Shown: positions 15,904 to 25,784, counted from the stretch's first letter. The stretch: 64,000 nt of DNA from Streptomyces cellostaticus (GCF_023630175.1 NZ_JALLIN010000033.1:21557-85556), one strand, 5' to 3'. The notes: a model not told the origin generated them from the letters alone. Program-made: numbers and translations.

Positions 15904-17763
15904 GCAGTCGAAGCAGGGCGTCCAGCGGCAGTCGTCGACCTCCGTCTCGTCGAGGGCGTCCTGCCAGTCCTCCCAGAGCCAGTCCTTGTCCAGGCCGGAG
16001 TCGAGGTGGTCCCAGGGGAGGACCTCCTCGTAGGTGCGCTCGCGGGTGGTGTACCAGTCGACGTCCACGCCGAAGGAGGCCAGGGCCTTGTCCGCGCACG
16101 CCATCCAGCGGTCGTAGGAGAAGTGCTCGCGCCAGCCGTCGAAGCGGCCGCCGTCCTCGTAGACCGCGCGGATGACGGCGCCGACGCGGCGGTCGCCGCG
16201 CGAGAGCAGGCCCTCGACGATGCCGGGCTTGCCGTCGTGGTAGCGGAAACCGATCGAGCGGCCGTACTTCTTGTCGCCGCGGATCTTGTCGCGGAGCTTC
16301 CCGAGGCGGGCGTCGGTCTCCTCGGCGGAGAGCTGGGGCGCCCACTGGAAGGGGGTGTGGGGCTTCGGGACGAAGCCGCCGATCGAGACCGTGCAGCGGA
16401 TGTCGTTGGACCGGGAGACCTCACGGCCCTTCTGGATCACGTGGGTCGCCATGTCGGCGATCTGCAGGACGTCGTCGTCGGTCTCCGTCGGCAGGCCGCA
16501 CATGAAGTACAGCTTCACCTGGCGCCAGCCGTTGCCGTAGGCCGTGGAGACGGTCCTGATCAGGTCCTCTTCGGAGACCATCTTGTTGATGACCTTGCGG
16601 ATGCGCTCCGAGCCGCCCTCGGGGGCGAAGGTGAGGCCGGAGCGGCGGCCGTTGCGGGTCAGCTCGTTCGCCAGGTCGATGTTGAAGGCGTCGACGCGGG
16701 TGGAGGGCAGCGACAGGCCGATCTTGTCCTCCTCGTACCGGTCGGCCAGGCCCTTGGCGATGTCGCCGATCTCCGAGTGGTCCGCCGAGGACAGGGAGAG
16801 GAGGCCGACCTCCTCGAAGCCCGTCGCCGCGAGGCCCTTGTCGACCATGTCGCCGATGCCGGTGATCGAACGCTCGCGCACCGGGCGGGTGATCATGCCG
16901 GCCTGGCAGAACCGGCAGCCGCGGGTGCAGCCGCGGAAGATCTCGACCGACATCCGCTCGTGGACCGTCTCGGCGAGCGGGACCAGGGGCTGCTTGGGGT
17001 AGGGCCACTCGTCCAGGTCCATGACCGTGTGCTTGGACACACGCCACGGGACGCCGGACCTGTTGGGCACGACACGACCGATCCGGCCGTCGGGCAGGTA
17101 CTCCACGTCGTAGAAGGCGGGGATGTAGACGCCCCCGGTCTTCGCCAGGCGCAGGAGGACCTCCTCGCGGCCGCCGGGACGGCCCTCCGCCTTCCACTCG
17201 CGGATGATGCGGGTCATGTCGAGGACGGCCTGCTCGCCGTCGCCGATGACGGCCGCGTCGATGAAGTCGGCGATCGGCTCCGGGTTGAAGGCGGCGTGGC
17301 CGCCGGCCAGGACGATCGGGTCGTCCGGCCCCCGGTCCTTCGACTCCAGGGGGATACCGGCCAGGTCCAGCGCCGTCAGCATGTTCGTGTAGCCCAGCTC
17401 CGTGGAGAAGCTGAGGCCGAACACGTCGAACGACCGGACCGGGCGGTGGGTGTCCACGGTGAACTGCGGGACGCCGCGCTCACGCATCAGCGCCTCGAGG
17501 TCCGGCCACACGCTGTAGGTGCGCTCGGCGAGGACGCCCTCCTGCTCGTTGAGTACCTCGTAGAGGATCATGACGCCCTGGTTGGGCAGTCCGACCTCGT
17601 AGGCGTCCGGGTACATGAGCGCCCAGCGGACGTCGCACTCGTCCCAGTTCTTGACGGTGGAGTTGAGCTCTCCGCCGACGTACTGGATCGGCTTCTGCAC
17701 GTGGGGGAGCAGAGCTTCGAGCTGCGGGAAAACCGACTCGACAGGCATCTCGCGAACCTTCAT
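15787..17763 (-). CDS. B12-binding/radical SAM protein, TIGR03960 family
   Basis: 658 residues. The N-terminal third resembles a cobalamin-binding fold; the radical SAM cluster motif is RGCTRGCRFCQAG (CxxxCxxC) about residue 280, followed by GFEEVGLLSLSSADHSEIGD and LSLPSTRVDAFN. The C-terminus has a Cys-rich segment (DCRWTPCFDCGVCPQMD). The family sits beside rne and rplU-rpmA-obgE in actinomycetes and may act on RNA or ribosomes; the reaction is unknown. Here the usual downstream partners are replaced by the toxin island, which duplicates this gene's last 38 codons. Confidence 0.9.
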   Translation of the reverse strand: MKVREMPVESVFPQLEALLPHVQKPIQYVGGELNSTVKNWDECDVRWALMYPDAYEVGLPNQGVMILYEVLNEQEGVLAERTYSVWPDLEALMRERGVPQFTVDTHRPVRSFDVFGLSFSTELGYTNMLTALDLAGIPLESKDRGPDDPIVLAGGHAAFNPEPIADFIDAAVIGDGEQAVLDMTRIIREWKAEGRPGGREEVLLRLAKTGGVYIPAFYDVEYLPDGRIGRVVPNRSGVPWRVSKHTVMDLDEWPYPKQPLVPLAETVHERMSVEIFRGCTRGCRFCQAGMITRPVRERSITGIGDMVDKGLAATGFEEVGLLSLSSADHSEIGDIAKGLADRYEEDKIGLSLPSTRVDAFNIDLANELTRNGRRSGLTFAPEGGSERIRKVINKMVSEEDLIRTVSTAYGNGWRQVKLYFMCGLPTETDDDVLQIADMATHVIQKGREVSRSNDIRCTVSIGGFVPKPHTPFQWAPQLSAEETDARLGKLRDKIRGDKKYGRSIGFRYHDGKPGIVEGLLSRGDRRVGAVIRAVYEDGGRFDGWREHFSYDRWMACADKALASFGVDVDWYTTRERTYEEVLPWDHLDSGLDKDWLWEDWQDALDETEVDDCRWTPCFDCGVCPQMDTNIQVGPTGKKLLPLTVKNAGPAPAASGHAH

Positions 17764-17818
17764 GAGCTGACAGGGGTGACCATTCAGCGTAACCCGCCCG
17801 GAGGGCTCCCCCGTACGC

Positions 17819-19324
17819 TCAGACCGACGCCCCCGAGTTGATCTTCGCCCACAGGCCGGGCAGCTCGGCCTCGGCCGCTGCCGCGCGGTGCTCCTCCCGG
17901 CCGTACAGCAGCCCGTAGGTGAAGGCGCTCTCCCCCGCGGCGTGGGCGACGGCGGCGAACTCGCGCAGGGCGTGGCGGGCCATGACGCTGTCCTGGTGGT
18001 CGCCCAGCAGGGAGGTGAGGGATTTCATCGACTTGGCCAGGGAGGCGGCGGGGGCACCGAGGGCGGGGATCGCGGCCTCGGCGGCGTAGCGGGTGCGCTT
18101 GGCCTTCTTGCGGGCCTCGTGCAGGGCGATGTCGCGTTCCCGGCCGGGTGGCAGTTCGAGCGCGTGGGTGATCAGGCGGGTGACCTTGGCGAGGTCCTTG
18201 CGTACGGCCTCGGCGAGCACCTTCGCGGGCTTCCGTGCGGCCTTCCCGCGCAGCGGCGGGTCGGCGAGGAGGGCGTCGAGGGTGTCGAGCAGGGCCTGGT
18301 GGCGGGCGGAGTCGAGGATGGCGATGAGGTGGCCCCGGGTGCTGCCGTGCCGGGCGTCGGCCCAGGAGGCGACCCGCTGGGGCACGGGGCCGAGGACCAG
18401 CTCGGACGGCAGCTCGTCCAGGGCCTTCGCGAGGCGCTCCGCCAGTACTTCCTGGTCGCGGTCGGCGCCCAGCTCGCCGGCCAGCCATTTCAGCTCGGCG
18501 GCGACCGGTGTGGTGACGGCGGGGTCGAGAACCGTGCCGAAGGTGCGGAAGGTGCTGCGCATGCGGCGGGTCGCGACCCGCATCCGGTGCACTGAGTCCG
18601 GGATGTCCCGGCGGACGGCGGGATCCCGGTCGAGGATCTCGTCGCGTTGTTCACGCAGGTAGGCCAGGACGTGGTCGCCGGCGGTCACCGGGGGCGCGGG
18701 CTTCCTGGGCCGGGTGCGGGAGCGGGTGCCTCCGGTCTGCTCCAGCGCGCGGGCCAGTTTGGACGGTGAGGCGGACGGCCGTACGCCCGCCTTGCGCAGG
18801 CGCTTGTCGACCTTGTCGAGGAGGGCGGGGTCGGCGTCGTCGGCCAGTTCCACCTCGATCTCGGTCCACCGGGTGGTGCCGCCGGCCCGGTTCAGTCGTT
18901 CGGCGGTGACCGTGTCGACGCTGGCCTCGGCCAGCAGTGTGCCGTCGGCGTCGACCAGGTGGCACACGTCACGGGCCGAGCGGAGCCGGACGACGGGGAC
19001 GAGTTCGGCGCCACGGACCCGGGAGCGGACCAGGGCGGCGAGTTCGTCGGGGACGGTGTCGGACAGCGGTGCCCTGATCTCGTCGCGGACGCCGGGGGCG
19101 ACCGGGAATTTCAGGTGCCATCCGTCGTCCGAGCCGCCGGTGCGGCGGCGCAGGGTGAGGGAGGCGGCGGCCAGGCGTTCGTCGGCGGTGTCGTAGTACG
19201 TGGCGTCCAGTTCGACCAGGCCCTGGTCGAGGACGTCCGCGACCGTGCCGGCGCCGGTCAGGTCGGGCAGCCCGCTCTCATCGGATTCGTACTTGCGCTC
19301 GATCTCGCGTTTCGTGTCCGCCAT
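17819..19324 (-). CDS. CYTH and CHAD domain protein
   Basis: 501 residues. The start MADTKREIERKYESD carries the ExExK signature of CYTH (triphosphate tunnel) domains, running to about residue 200 with TLRRRTGG and the acidic tunnel strands. From about 215 to the end is a CHAD domain, helical and rich in conserved His/Arg (VHRMRVATRRMRSTFRTFG, LHEARKKAKRTRYAAEA), known to bind polyphosphate. Likely a polyphosphate-associated triphosphatase or binding protein in the cytoplasm. Conserved neighbour of the cell-elongation genes. Confidence 0.93.
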   Translation of the reverse strand: MADTKREIERKYESDESGLPDLTGAGTVADVLDQGLVELDATYYDTADERLAAASLTLRRRTGGSDDGWHLKFPVAPGVRDEIRAPLSDTVPDELAALVRSRVRGAELVPVVRLRSARDVCHLVDADGTLLAEASVDTVTAERLNRAGGTTRWTEIEVELADDADPALLDKVDKRLRKAGVRPSASPSKLARALEQTGGTRSRTRPRKPAPPVTAGDHVLAYLREQRDEILDRDPAVRRDIPDSVHRMRVATRRMRSTFRTFGTVLDPAVTTPVAAELKWLAGELGADRDQEVLAERLAKALDELPSELVLGPVPQRVASWADARHGSTRGHLIAILDSARHQALLDTLDALLADPPLRGKAARKPAKVLAEAVRKDLAKVTRLITHALELPPGRERDIALHEARKKAKRTRYAAEAAIPALGAPAASLAKSMKSLTSLLGDHQDSVMARHALREFAAVAHAAGESAFTYGLLYGREEHRAAAAEAELPGLWAKINSGASV

Positions 19325-19390
19325 GCACAGAATCTAGCCGTGCTGGGCCTGCTCAGTCCCCTTTCGGGTGGTCGGGTTTCAGGTGCTCGT

Positions 19391-20590
19391 TCACGCGGAC
19401 ATCGGACGTTGCACCTTGATGGACTGGAGGAGCCCGATGGCCACCCATACCGCGAACATCGACGAGCCGCCGTAGGACACGAAGGGCAGGGGCAGTCCGG
19501 TGACCGGCATGATGCCGAGGGTCATGCCGATGTTCTCGAAGGCCTGGAAGGCGAACCAGGCGATGATGCCGGCGGCGACGACCGTGCCGTACAGCTCGGT
19601 GGAGTCGCGGGCGATGCGGCAGGCGCGCCACAGCACGATGCCGAGGAGCAGGATTATCAGTCCGGCACCGAGGAAGCCGAGTTCCTCGCCCGCGACCGTG
19701 AAGACGAAGTCCGTCTGCTGTTCGGGGACGAACTGGCCGGTGGTCTGCGAGCCGTGGAAGAGGCCGGCGCCGGTGAGACCGCCGGAGCCGATGGCGATGC
19801 GGGCCTGGTTGGTGTTGTAGCCGACGCCGGCCGGGTCGAGGTCGGGGTTGGCGAAGGCGGCGAAGCGGGCGATCTGGTAGTCGTCCAGGATGTGGAGCTG
19901 CCAGACGGCGATCGCGCCGACGGTGCCGGCGGTGATCAGGCCGAAGACCCAGCGGTTGGAGGCGCCGGAGGCGAGCAGCACGCCGAGGATGATGACCACC
20001 ATGACCATGACCGAGCCGAGGTCGGGCATGAGCAGCACGATGAGGATGGGCACGGCGGCCAGGCCGAGGGACTGCAGGACGGTGCGGTGGTCGGGGTACT
20101 TCTTGTCTCCGGCGTCGACTCGGGCCGCGAGCAGCATGGCCATGCCCAGGATGATCGTGATCTTCACGAACTCCGAGGGCTGCAGTGAGAAGCCGCCGCC
20201 GAGCACGATCCAGGAGTGGGCGCCGTTGACGGTGGAGCCCAGCGGGGTCAGCACGGCGAGGATGCCGAAGACGGACAGGCCGTAGAGGATCGGCACGGCG
20301 TTGCGCAGGGCGCGGTGGCCGAGCCACAGCGTGCCGATCATCAGGGCGAGCCCGATGCCGGTGTTCATCAGGTGCCGGAGCAGGAAGTAGTACGGGTCGC
20401 CCTGGTTGATCTCGGTGCGGTTGCGGGTGGCCGAGTAGACCAGCAGGGAGCCGATCCCCGAGAGGGCCAGTGCCGACAGCAGTATGGGCCAGTCGAGCCG
20501 GCGGGCCAGTGAGTCGCGGGCGAAGAGCCTGGTCCAGCCGGCCCGCTCGGGTCCGTAGCCGGAGACGGAGAAGCTGTTGGCGCTGGTCAT
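19391..20590 (-). CDS. rodA: Rod-shape/peptidoglycan polymerase RodA (SEDS family)
   Basis: 399 residues, about ten membrane helices. SEDS hallmarks: YSATRNRTEINQGDPYYFL near the start, GGGFSLQPSEFVKI, LLMPDLGSVMVMV (the catalytic Asp region), GLPLPFVSYGGSSMFA at the end. RodA polymerises lipid II glycan strands together with the class B PBP encoded just upstream; its ATG overlaps the PBP2 stop as ATGA, so the two are co-translated. In Streptomyces this gene is called sfr and works mainly in spore wall formation. Confidence 0.95.
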   Translation of the reverse strand: MTSANSFSVSGYGPERAGWTRLFARDSLARRLDWPILLSALALSGIGSLLVYSATRNRTEINQGDPYYFLLRHLMNTGIGLALMIGTLWLGHRALRNAVPILYGLSVFGILAVLTPLGSTVNGAHSWIVLGGGFSLQPSEFVKITIILGMAMLLAARVDAGDKKYPDHRTVLQSLGLAAVPILIVLLMPDLGSVMVMVVIILGVLLASGASNRWVFGLITAGTVGAIAVWQLHILDDYQIARFAAFANPDLDPAGVGYNTNQARIAIGSGGLTGAGLFHGSQTTGQFVPEQQTDFVFTVAGEELGFLGAGLIILLLGIVLWRACRIARDSTELYGTVVAAGIIAWFAFQAFENIGMTLGIMPVTGLPLPFVSYGGSSMFAVWVAIGLLQSIKVQRPMSA

Positions 20591-22836
20591 GTGGGCATCC
20601 TCCGGCTTCCCCTGCCGCGGCGGCGTCTACGGGTGTCGCGGTTGCCCGTGGTGGGCGACGGCGAGGTGGCCGGGGTCTGTCCGTCGTCGTTGCTGGGGTT
20701 GTCCTGCTGGGAGGCCTCGACGTCCTTGGCGGGGTCGCCGGCGACCTTCGGGGAGGCGATGGTGCCGTCGGGGCGGACCTTGGGCAGGCTCTTCTGCGGT
20801 TCGGGCAGCAGTGCCCTCTTCTTGTCGACGGAGCCGTCGCCGCCGACGCCGTAGAGCGCGCTGTAGATGTTGCGCACGGCCTCACCGGAGGCTCCGGAGC
20901 CCGTACCGGCCTGGGCGATCGTCATGATCACCGTGTAGTCCTTGGAGTAGGTGGCGAGCCAGGAGGTGGTCTGCTTGCCGTAGACCTCGGCGGTACCGGT
21001 CTTGGCGTGCAGCGGGATCTTGTCCTGGGGCCAGCCGCCGAACTTCCAGGCGGCGGTACCGCGGGTGATGACGCCGGCGAAGGCTTCGTCCATGCCCTTG
21101 AGGGTGGCCTGGCTGACCGGCAGCCTGCCGTTCTTCTTCGGCTTGATCTCCGTGACCGTCCTGCCGTCCGCGCTGACGATCGCCTTGCCGATGGTGGGCT
21201 GGTACAGGGTGCCGCCGTTGGCGACGGCGCCGTAGATCGCGGCCTCCTGGATGGGGGTGACCAGGGTGTCACCCTGCCCGATCGAGTAGTTGATCGAGTC
21301 GCCCTCGCGCATCTTGTTGCCCTCGAGGCAGTTCTCGTACGCGATCTTCTCGACGTAGCTGCCGTCCTTCTTGCCGGACTTGCACCACGCGTCCTTGTTG
21401 GCCTTCCAGTAGTCCTGCTTCCACTGCCGGTCCGGGACGCGTCCGGTGACCTCGTTGGGGAGGTCGACGCCGGTCTCCTTGCCGAGGCCGAACTGGTGGG
21501 CGGCCTTGTAGAAGTAGTCCTTCGGCTTGCCCTTCTCGGGGTTGATGCCGCCGTCGCGCTTCCACTCCTTGTCGGCGAGGCCGTAGAAGACGGTGTCGCA
21601 GGAGACCTCGAGGGCGCGGCCGAGGGAGATGGGGCCGAAGTTCTCGCCCTCGAAGTTCTTGAAGACCTGGCTGCCGACGGAGTAGGAGCTGGTGCAGGGG
21701 TAGCGGCCGTCGAAGGGGTAGCCGGCCTCGACCGCGGCGGCGGTGGAGACCACCTTGAAGGTCGAGCCGGGCGCCGCCTGGCCCTGGATGGCCCGGTTCA
21801 GCAGCGGGTATTCGGAGTTCTTGCCGGTCAGGGCCTTGTAGTCCTTGGCGGAGATGCCGCCGACCCAGACGTTCGGGTCGTAGGTCGGTGCGGAGGCCAT
21901 GGCGACCACGCGGCCGGTCTTGGCCTCCATGACCACGACGGCACCGGAGTCCGCCTTGTAGTTCTCGCCGGTGATCTTGTCGTACTGCTGGCGGGCGACC
22001 TTCATCGCCTTGTCCAGTTCGTACTCGGCGACGCGCTGCACCCGGGAGTCGATGCTGGTGATGAGGTTGGAGCCGGACTCGGCCGCGTCGGACCGGGCCT
22101 TGCCGATGACCCGGCCGAGGTTGTCCACCTCGTAGCGGGTGACGCCGGCCTTGCCGCGGAGCGCCTTGTCGTACTGGCGCTCGAGGCCGGAGCGGCCGAC
22201 CATGTCGGAGCGCAGGTAGGGCGAGTCGGTGTCCTTGGCCTTCTGGATCTCCTCGTCGGTGACCGGCGAGAGATAGCCGAGGACCTGGGAGGTGTTGGAC
22301 TTGCCGGGGCCCGGGTAGCGGCGCACGGCCTCCGGCTCGGCGGTGATGCCGGGGAAGTCCTCGGCCCGCTCACGGATCTGGAGGGCCTGCTTGGCGGTGG
22401 CCTCGTCGGTGATCGGGATCGGCTGGTAGGGCGAGCCGTTCCAGCAGGGCTGCGGGGTCTCGGCGTCGCACAGCCGGACCTTGCGCATGACGTCGGCGGG
22501 CTTCATGCCGAGGACGCCGGCCAGCTTGGTGAGGACGGCCTCGCCGTCGTCCTTCTGCTTGAGCAGGTCGGTGCGGGAGGCGGAGACGACCAGGCGGGTC
22601 TCGTTGTCGGCGAGCGGCACACCCCGGGCGTCGAGGATGTCGCCGCGCACGGCGGGGTCGACGACCTGCTGGACGTGGTTGCCCGAGGCCTCCTTCTGGT
22701 ACGCGGCGCCCTCACGGATCTGCAGGTACCACAGGCGGCCGCCGAGGGTGCCGAGAAGGGAGAGGACGAGGATCTGGATGACGACGAGGCGGATCTGGAC
22801 CCGTGGGGTCCGTCCGGTCTCGGGAATGTTGGTCAC
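20587..22836 (-). CDS. mrdA: Penicillin-binding protein 2 (class B transpeptidase)
   Basis: 749 residues from a GTG. One N-terminal membrane anchor (VQIRLVVIQILVLSLLGTLG), a dimerisation domain, and a transpeptidase domain with catalytic Ser358 in PGSTFK, SIGQGD and KTG (about 612, HAKTGTAEVYG). A Pro/Ser/Asp-rich C-terminal tail of about 60 residues ends in Arg-rich sequence. It cross-links peptidoglycan as partner of RodA. Sits in the mreB-mreC-mreD-mrdA-rodA order known to build the Streptomyces spore wall. Confidence 0.95.
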   Translation of the reverse strand: MTNIPETGRTPRVQIRLVVIQILVLSLLGTLGGRLWYLQIREGAAYQKEASGNHVQQVVDPAVRGDILDARGVPLADNETRLVVSASRTDLLKQKDDGEAVLTKLAGVLGMKPADVMRKVRLCDAETPQPCWNGSPYQPIPITDEATAKQALQIRERAEDFPGITAEPEAVRRYPGPGKSNTSQVLGYLSPVTDEEIQKAKDTDSPYLRSDMVGRSGLERQYDKALRGKAGVTRYEVDNLGRVIGKARSDAAESGSNLITSIDSRVQRVAEYELDKAMKVARQQYDKITGENYKADSGAVVVMEAKTGRVVAMASAPTYDPNVWVGGISAKDYKALTGKNSEYPLLNRAIQGQAAPGSTFKVVSTAAAVEAGYPFDGRYPCTSSYSVGSQVFKNFEGENFGPISLGRALEVSCDTVFYGLADKEWKRDGGINPEKGKPKDYFYKAAHQFGLGKETGVDLPNEVTGRVPDRQWKQDYWKANKDAWCKSGKKDGSYVEKIAYENCLEGNKMREGDSINYSIGQGDTLVTPIQEAAIYGAVANGGTLYQPTIGKAIVSADGRTVTEIKPKKNGRLPVSQATLKGMDEAFAGVITRGTAAWKFGGWPQDKIPLHAKTGTAEVYGKQTTSWLATYSKDYTVIMTIAQAGTGSGASGEAVRNIYSALYGVGGDGSVDKKRALLPEPQKSLPKVRPDGTIASPKVAGDPAKDVEASQQDNPSNDDGQTPATSPSPTTGNRDTRRRRRGRGSRRMPT

Positions 22837-22952
22837 TGCGGCTGTCTCCCCCTCTCAGTGCGCTGACGTGTGTGCGCGGACGCATGATGAACGATCCGCC
22901 TGTGCGGCGCCGTTCCGCCGCTTTTGCCCCGTTCGGGTGAACTCTGCGGGGT

Positions 22953-23627
22953 TCACAGCCTCTTGACCCCCTTGATGCGGCCGACCCTGGTGGAGCGGGT
23001 GCGGGCCTTGAGCTTCAGGGCGCCGAGGCCCCGCTGACCGCCGAGGCGCAGACCGGTGCCGGAGGAGAGCCAGCCGGAGGAGATGTCGCCGCTCTTGGCG
23101 GCGGGGCCGCCCTCGGCCAGTGGGTCGTTGTCGGAGCGACGGGCCAGCCACATGATCGCGGGGACCACGAAGGGGGCCAGCAGCAGGTCGTACAGGGCGG
23201 CCGAGAACAGCAGTCCGGGCAGGCCGACATGGCGGGCCGCGGTGTCGCCGACCAGGGCGCCGACGCCCGCGTACAGCAGGGTGGAGCCGGCGGCGGCGGC
23301 GACCACGACGGCCATCGGGCCGGTGGCGGACTTCAGCCGGCCGTTCTCCGGCTTGATGAGCCCGGCGAAGTAGCCGATGACGCACAGCACCAGGGCGTAG
23401 CGGCCGGCCGCGTGGTCGGCGGGCGGGGCGAGGTCGGCGAGCAGCCCGGCGCCGAAGCCGACGAGGGCGCCGCCGACGTGGCCGTACACCATGGCGAGGC
23501 CGAGGACGGTGAGCAGCAGCAGGTCGGGGACGGCACCCGGCAGGTGCAGGCGGGCGAGGACGCTCACCTGGATCACGAGGGCGACGACGACCAGCGCGGT
23601 CGAGAGCAGGATCCGGTTGAGGCGCAT
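22953..23627 (-). CDS. mreD: Rod shape-determining protein MreD
   Basis: 224 residues with five to six membrane helices: MRLNRILLSTALVVVALVIQ, VPDLLLLTVLGLAMVYG, GALVGFGAGLLADLAPPADH, VLCVIGYFAGLI. The motif GAGLLADLAPP is typical for MreD. Integral membrane part of the elongasome. An RBS AGGAG lies before the ATG, 13 bases after mreC. The C-terminal 50 residues are a basic cytoplasmic tail rich in Arg/Lys. In the 116-base gap to mrdA I see no gene. Confidence 0.92.
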   Translation of the reverse strand: MRLNRILLSTALVVVALVIQVSVLARLHLPGAVPDLLLLTVLGLAMVYGHVGGALVGFGAGLLADLAPPADHAAGRYALVLCVIGYFAGLIKPENGRLKSATGPMAVVVAAAAGSTLLYAGVGALVGDTAARHVGLPGLLFSAALYDLLLAPFVVPAIMWLARRSDNDPLAEGGPAAKSGDISSGWLSSGTGLRLGGQRGLGALKLKARTRSTRVGRIKGVKRL

Positions 23628-23640
23628 GGGGATTCAGCTC

Positions 23641-24588
23641 CTACTGCTGCGGCTCGTTGGTGTCGGGCCCGCCGGCCGGGGCCGAGGGGTTGACCGTGAC
23701 GGTCACGGTGGGCGTCGGCGTCGGTTTGGGCTTGGCCGGCAGGACCTCGTCGCGGGGGTCCCGCTTCGGCCCCTGGACGACCACGCCGACGACGTCGAGC
23801 TTGGTGAAGCCGACGTACGGCGTGACGTAGAGGGTCCGGGTGAGGCCGCCGCCGGAGGGGTCGATCCGGGAGACCACGCCGACCGGGACGCCGGGCACGA
23901 AGGGCTTGTCGGCCTGGGAGCCGAAGGTGACGAGCCGGTCGCCCTTCTTGACCTCGGCCCTGCCGTTGAGGAGTTCCACCCGCAGCGGGCGGTCCCCCTG
24001 GCCGGAGGCGAAGCCGAGTTCGTCGCTGTTCTCCATGCGGGTGCCGACGGTGAAGTCGGGGTCGTTGGCGAGCAGCACGGTGGCCGTGTCCGGGCCGACG
24101 GTGGTGACCCGGCCGACGAGCCCGTCACCGTTCAGCACGGTCATGTCCCGTTCGATGCCGTCGTGGGCGCCGGCGTCGATGGTGATGGTCCAGGAGAAGC
24201 CCTGCGCCGACCCGATGGCGATGACCTGGGCGCCCTTGATGCCGTACTGGCCCTCACCGGCGATCTTCAGCATCTTGTCGAGCTGGTTCAGGCGGCTGCG
24301 GTTGCGGTCGTCGCTGCCGAGCTTCGCCTTGAGGGCCGCGTTCTCCTTCTCCAGCGCGGCGAGCCGGTCGTGGCGGGTACCGGAGTCACGGACGGCGGAG
24401 ACGGCGTCGCCGACCGGGTCGACCGCGGACGACAGCCCGTTCTCGATCGGGCCGAACGCCGCGGCGGCGGCCTGCCGGGCACCGTCGACGGGGGAGTTCC
24501 GGCCCCCTCGGATGTCCACCGTGATCAGCGCGAACGCGATGGCGATCAGCAGGACCAGGAGCAGCCGGCTCTCTTTCGTGTCCCTCAC
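23641..24588 (-). CDS. mreC: Rod shape-determining protein MreC
   Basis: 315 residues from a GTG. N-terminal membrane helix (RLLLVLLIAIAFALITVDI), a coiled coil (DRLAALEKENAALKAKLG), then the beta-barrel MreC domain (AQVIAIGSAQGFSWTITIDAGAHDG shortened as AQVIAIG..TITIDAG; GLVGRVTTVGPDTATVLL). The C-terminus is a Pro/Thr-rich outer tail. Links MreB/MreD to the PBPs outside the membrane. Followed closely by mreD; separated from mreB by a hairpin-bearing gap. Confidence 0.94.
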   Translation of the reverse strand: MRDTKESRLLLVLLIAIAFALITVDIRGGRNSPVDGARQAAAAAFGPIENGLSSAVDPVGDAVSAVRDSGTRHDRLAALEKENAALKAKLGSDDRNRSRLNQLDKMLKIAGEGQYGIKGAQVIAIGSAQGFSWTITIDAGAHDGIERDMTVLNGDGLVGRVTTVGPDTATVLLANDPDFTVGTRMENSDELGFASGQGDRPLRVELLNGRAEVKKGDRLVTFGSQADKPFVPGVPVGVVSRIDPSGGGLTRTLYVTPYVGFTKLDVVGVVVQGPKRDPRDEVLPAKPKPTPTPTVTVTVNPSAPAGGPDTNEPQQ

Positions 24589-24703
24589 GTGCGGCGGCCG
24601 TGCCCTTCCTCGAGTGGAATTCGGGGGCCCCGGTGGTGCGCCGATGGTGAAGCGCAGGTCCTCGGGGCCGATTTGCTGGAGCTTGTGCCTCTATGTCGAC
24701 GAC

Positions 24704-24736
24704 CCGCCGTACGAGAGGGATCGTCTCGCACGGCGG
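24704..24736 (-). terminator. Hairpin between mreB and mreC (terminator or attenuator)
   Basis: Thirteen-base arms 24704-24716 and 24724-24736 pair at 12 of 13 positions with a 7-nt loop. It lies right after mreB, before mreC. It may end a mreB-only transcript or reduce read-through into mreCD, which would give MreB in excess. Confidence 0.6.
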
Positions 24737-24752
24737 ATCCGACGGAGCCGCC

Positions 24753-25784
24753 TCATCGGCGGGGCTGGGCGTCCAGTACCTGCTGGAGCGCCTCGAACTC
24801 CTCGACGCACTTGCCGGAGCCGAGCGCCACGCTGTCCAGCGGGTCCTCGGCGATGTGGATCGGCATTCCGGTCTCGCGGCGCAGCCGCTCGTCCAGACCG
24901 CGCAGCAGGGCGCCGCCGCCGGTCAGCACGATTCCCCGGTCCATGATGTCGCCGGACAGCTCCGGCGGGCACTTGTCGAGGGTCGTCTTGACGGCGTCGA
25001 CGATGGCGTTGACCGGCTCCTCGATGGCCTTGCGGACCTCGGCGGCTGAGATGACCACGGTCTTCGGCAGCCCGGAGACCAGGTCGCGGCCGCGCACCTC
25101 GGTGTGCTCGTCGGCGTCGAGCTCGTACGCGGAGCCGATCGTGATCTTGATCTGCTCGGCCGTGCGCTCGCCGAGCAGGAGGCTGTACTCCTTCTTGATG
25201 TACTGGATGATCGCGTTGTCCAGTTCGTCACCCGCGACGCGGATGGACTGCGCGGTGACGATGCCGCCGAGCGAGATGACCGCGACCTCCGTGGTGCCGC
25301 CGCCGATGTCCACCACCATGTTGCCGGTGGCCTCGTGGACCGGCAGACCGGAGCCGATGGCGGCCGCCATCGGCTCCTCGATGATGTGCACCTGACGGGC
25401 ACCGGCCTGGGAGGACGCCTCGATCACGGCGCGGCGCTCGACGCCCGTGATGCCCGAGGGCACACAGACCACGACCCGCGGCCGGGCGAGGTACCGCCGC
25501 TTGTGGATCTTCAGGATGAAGTAGCGCAGCATCCGCTCGGTGATCTCGAAGTCGGCGATCACACCGTCCTTGAGCGGACGCACGGCGACGATGTTGCCCG
25601 GTGTGCGGCCGATCATCTTCTTCGCCTCGGCGCCGACCGCGAGGATGCCGCCGGTGTTGGTGTTGATGGCGACCACGGACGGCTCGTTGAGCACGATGCC
25701 GCGACCCCTGACGTACACCAGCGTGTTGGCGGTCCCGAGGTCGACAGCCATGTCACGGCCGATGAACGACATTGAGTTCCCCAT
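24753..25784 (-). CDS. mreB: Rod shape-determining protein MreB
   Basis: 343 residues; bacterial actin. Phosphate-binding loops DLGTANTLVYVRGRGIV and VVDIGGGTTEVAVISLGG, adenosine motif VLTGGGALLRGLDERL. Length and sequence are typical; start MGNSMSFIGRDMAVD. In Streptomyces MreB acts in spore wall synthesis rather than hyphal tip growth. First gene of the mre cluster; the 302-base gap upstream (25785-26086) contains its promoter and the ndk terminator but no gene. Confidence 0.97.
   Translation of the reverse strand: MGNSMSFIGRDMAVDLGTANTLVYVRGRGIVLNEPSVVAINTNTGGILAVGAEAKKMIGRTPGNIVAVRPLKDGVIADFEITERMLRYFILKIHKRRYLARPRVVVCVPSGITGVERRAVIEASSQAGARQVHIIEEPMAAAIGSGLPVHEATGNMVVDIGGGTTEVAVISLGGIVTAQSIRVAGDELDNAIIQYIKKEYSLLLGERTAEQIKITIGSAYELDADEHTEVRGRDLVSGLPKTVVISAAEVRKAIEEPVNAIVDAVKTTLDKCPPELSGDIMDRGIVLTGGGALLRGLDERLRRETGMPIHIAEDPLDSVALGSGKCVEEFEALQQVLDAQPRR

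Noticed and set aside
20470..22866. Long plus-strand frame opposite PBP2
   Set aside because: Shadow of mrdA; no motif, while PBP2 has all transpeptidase motifs.
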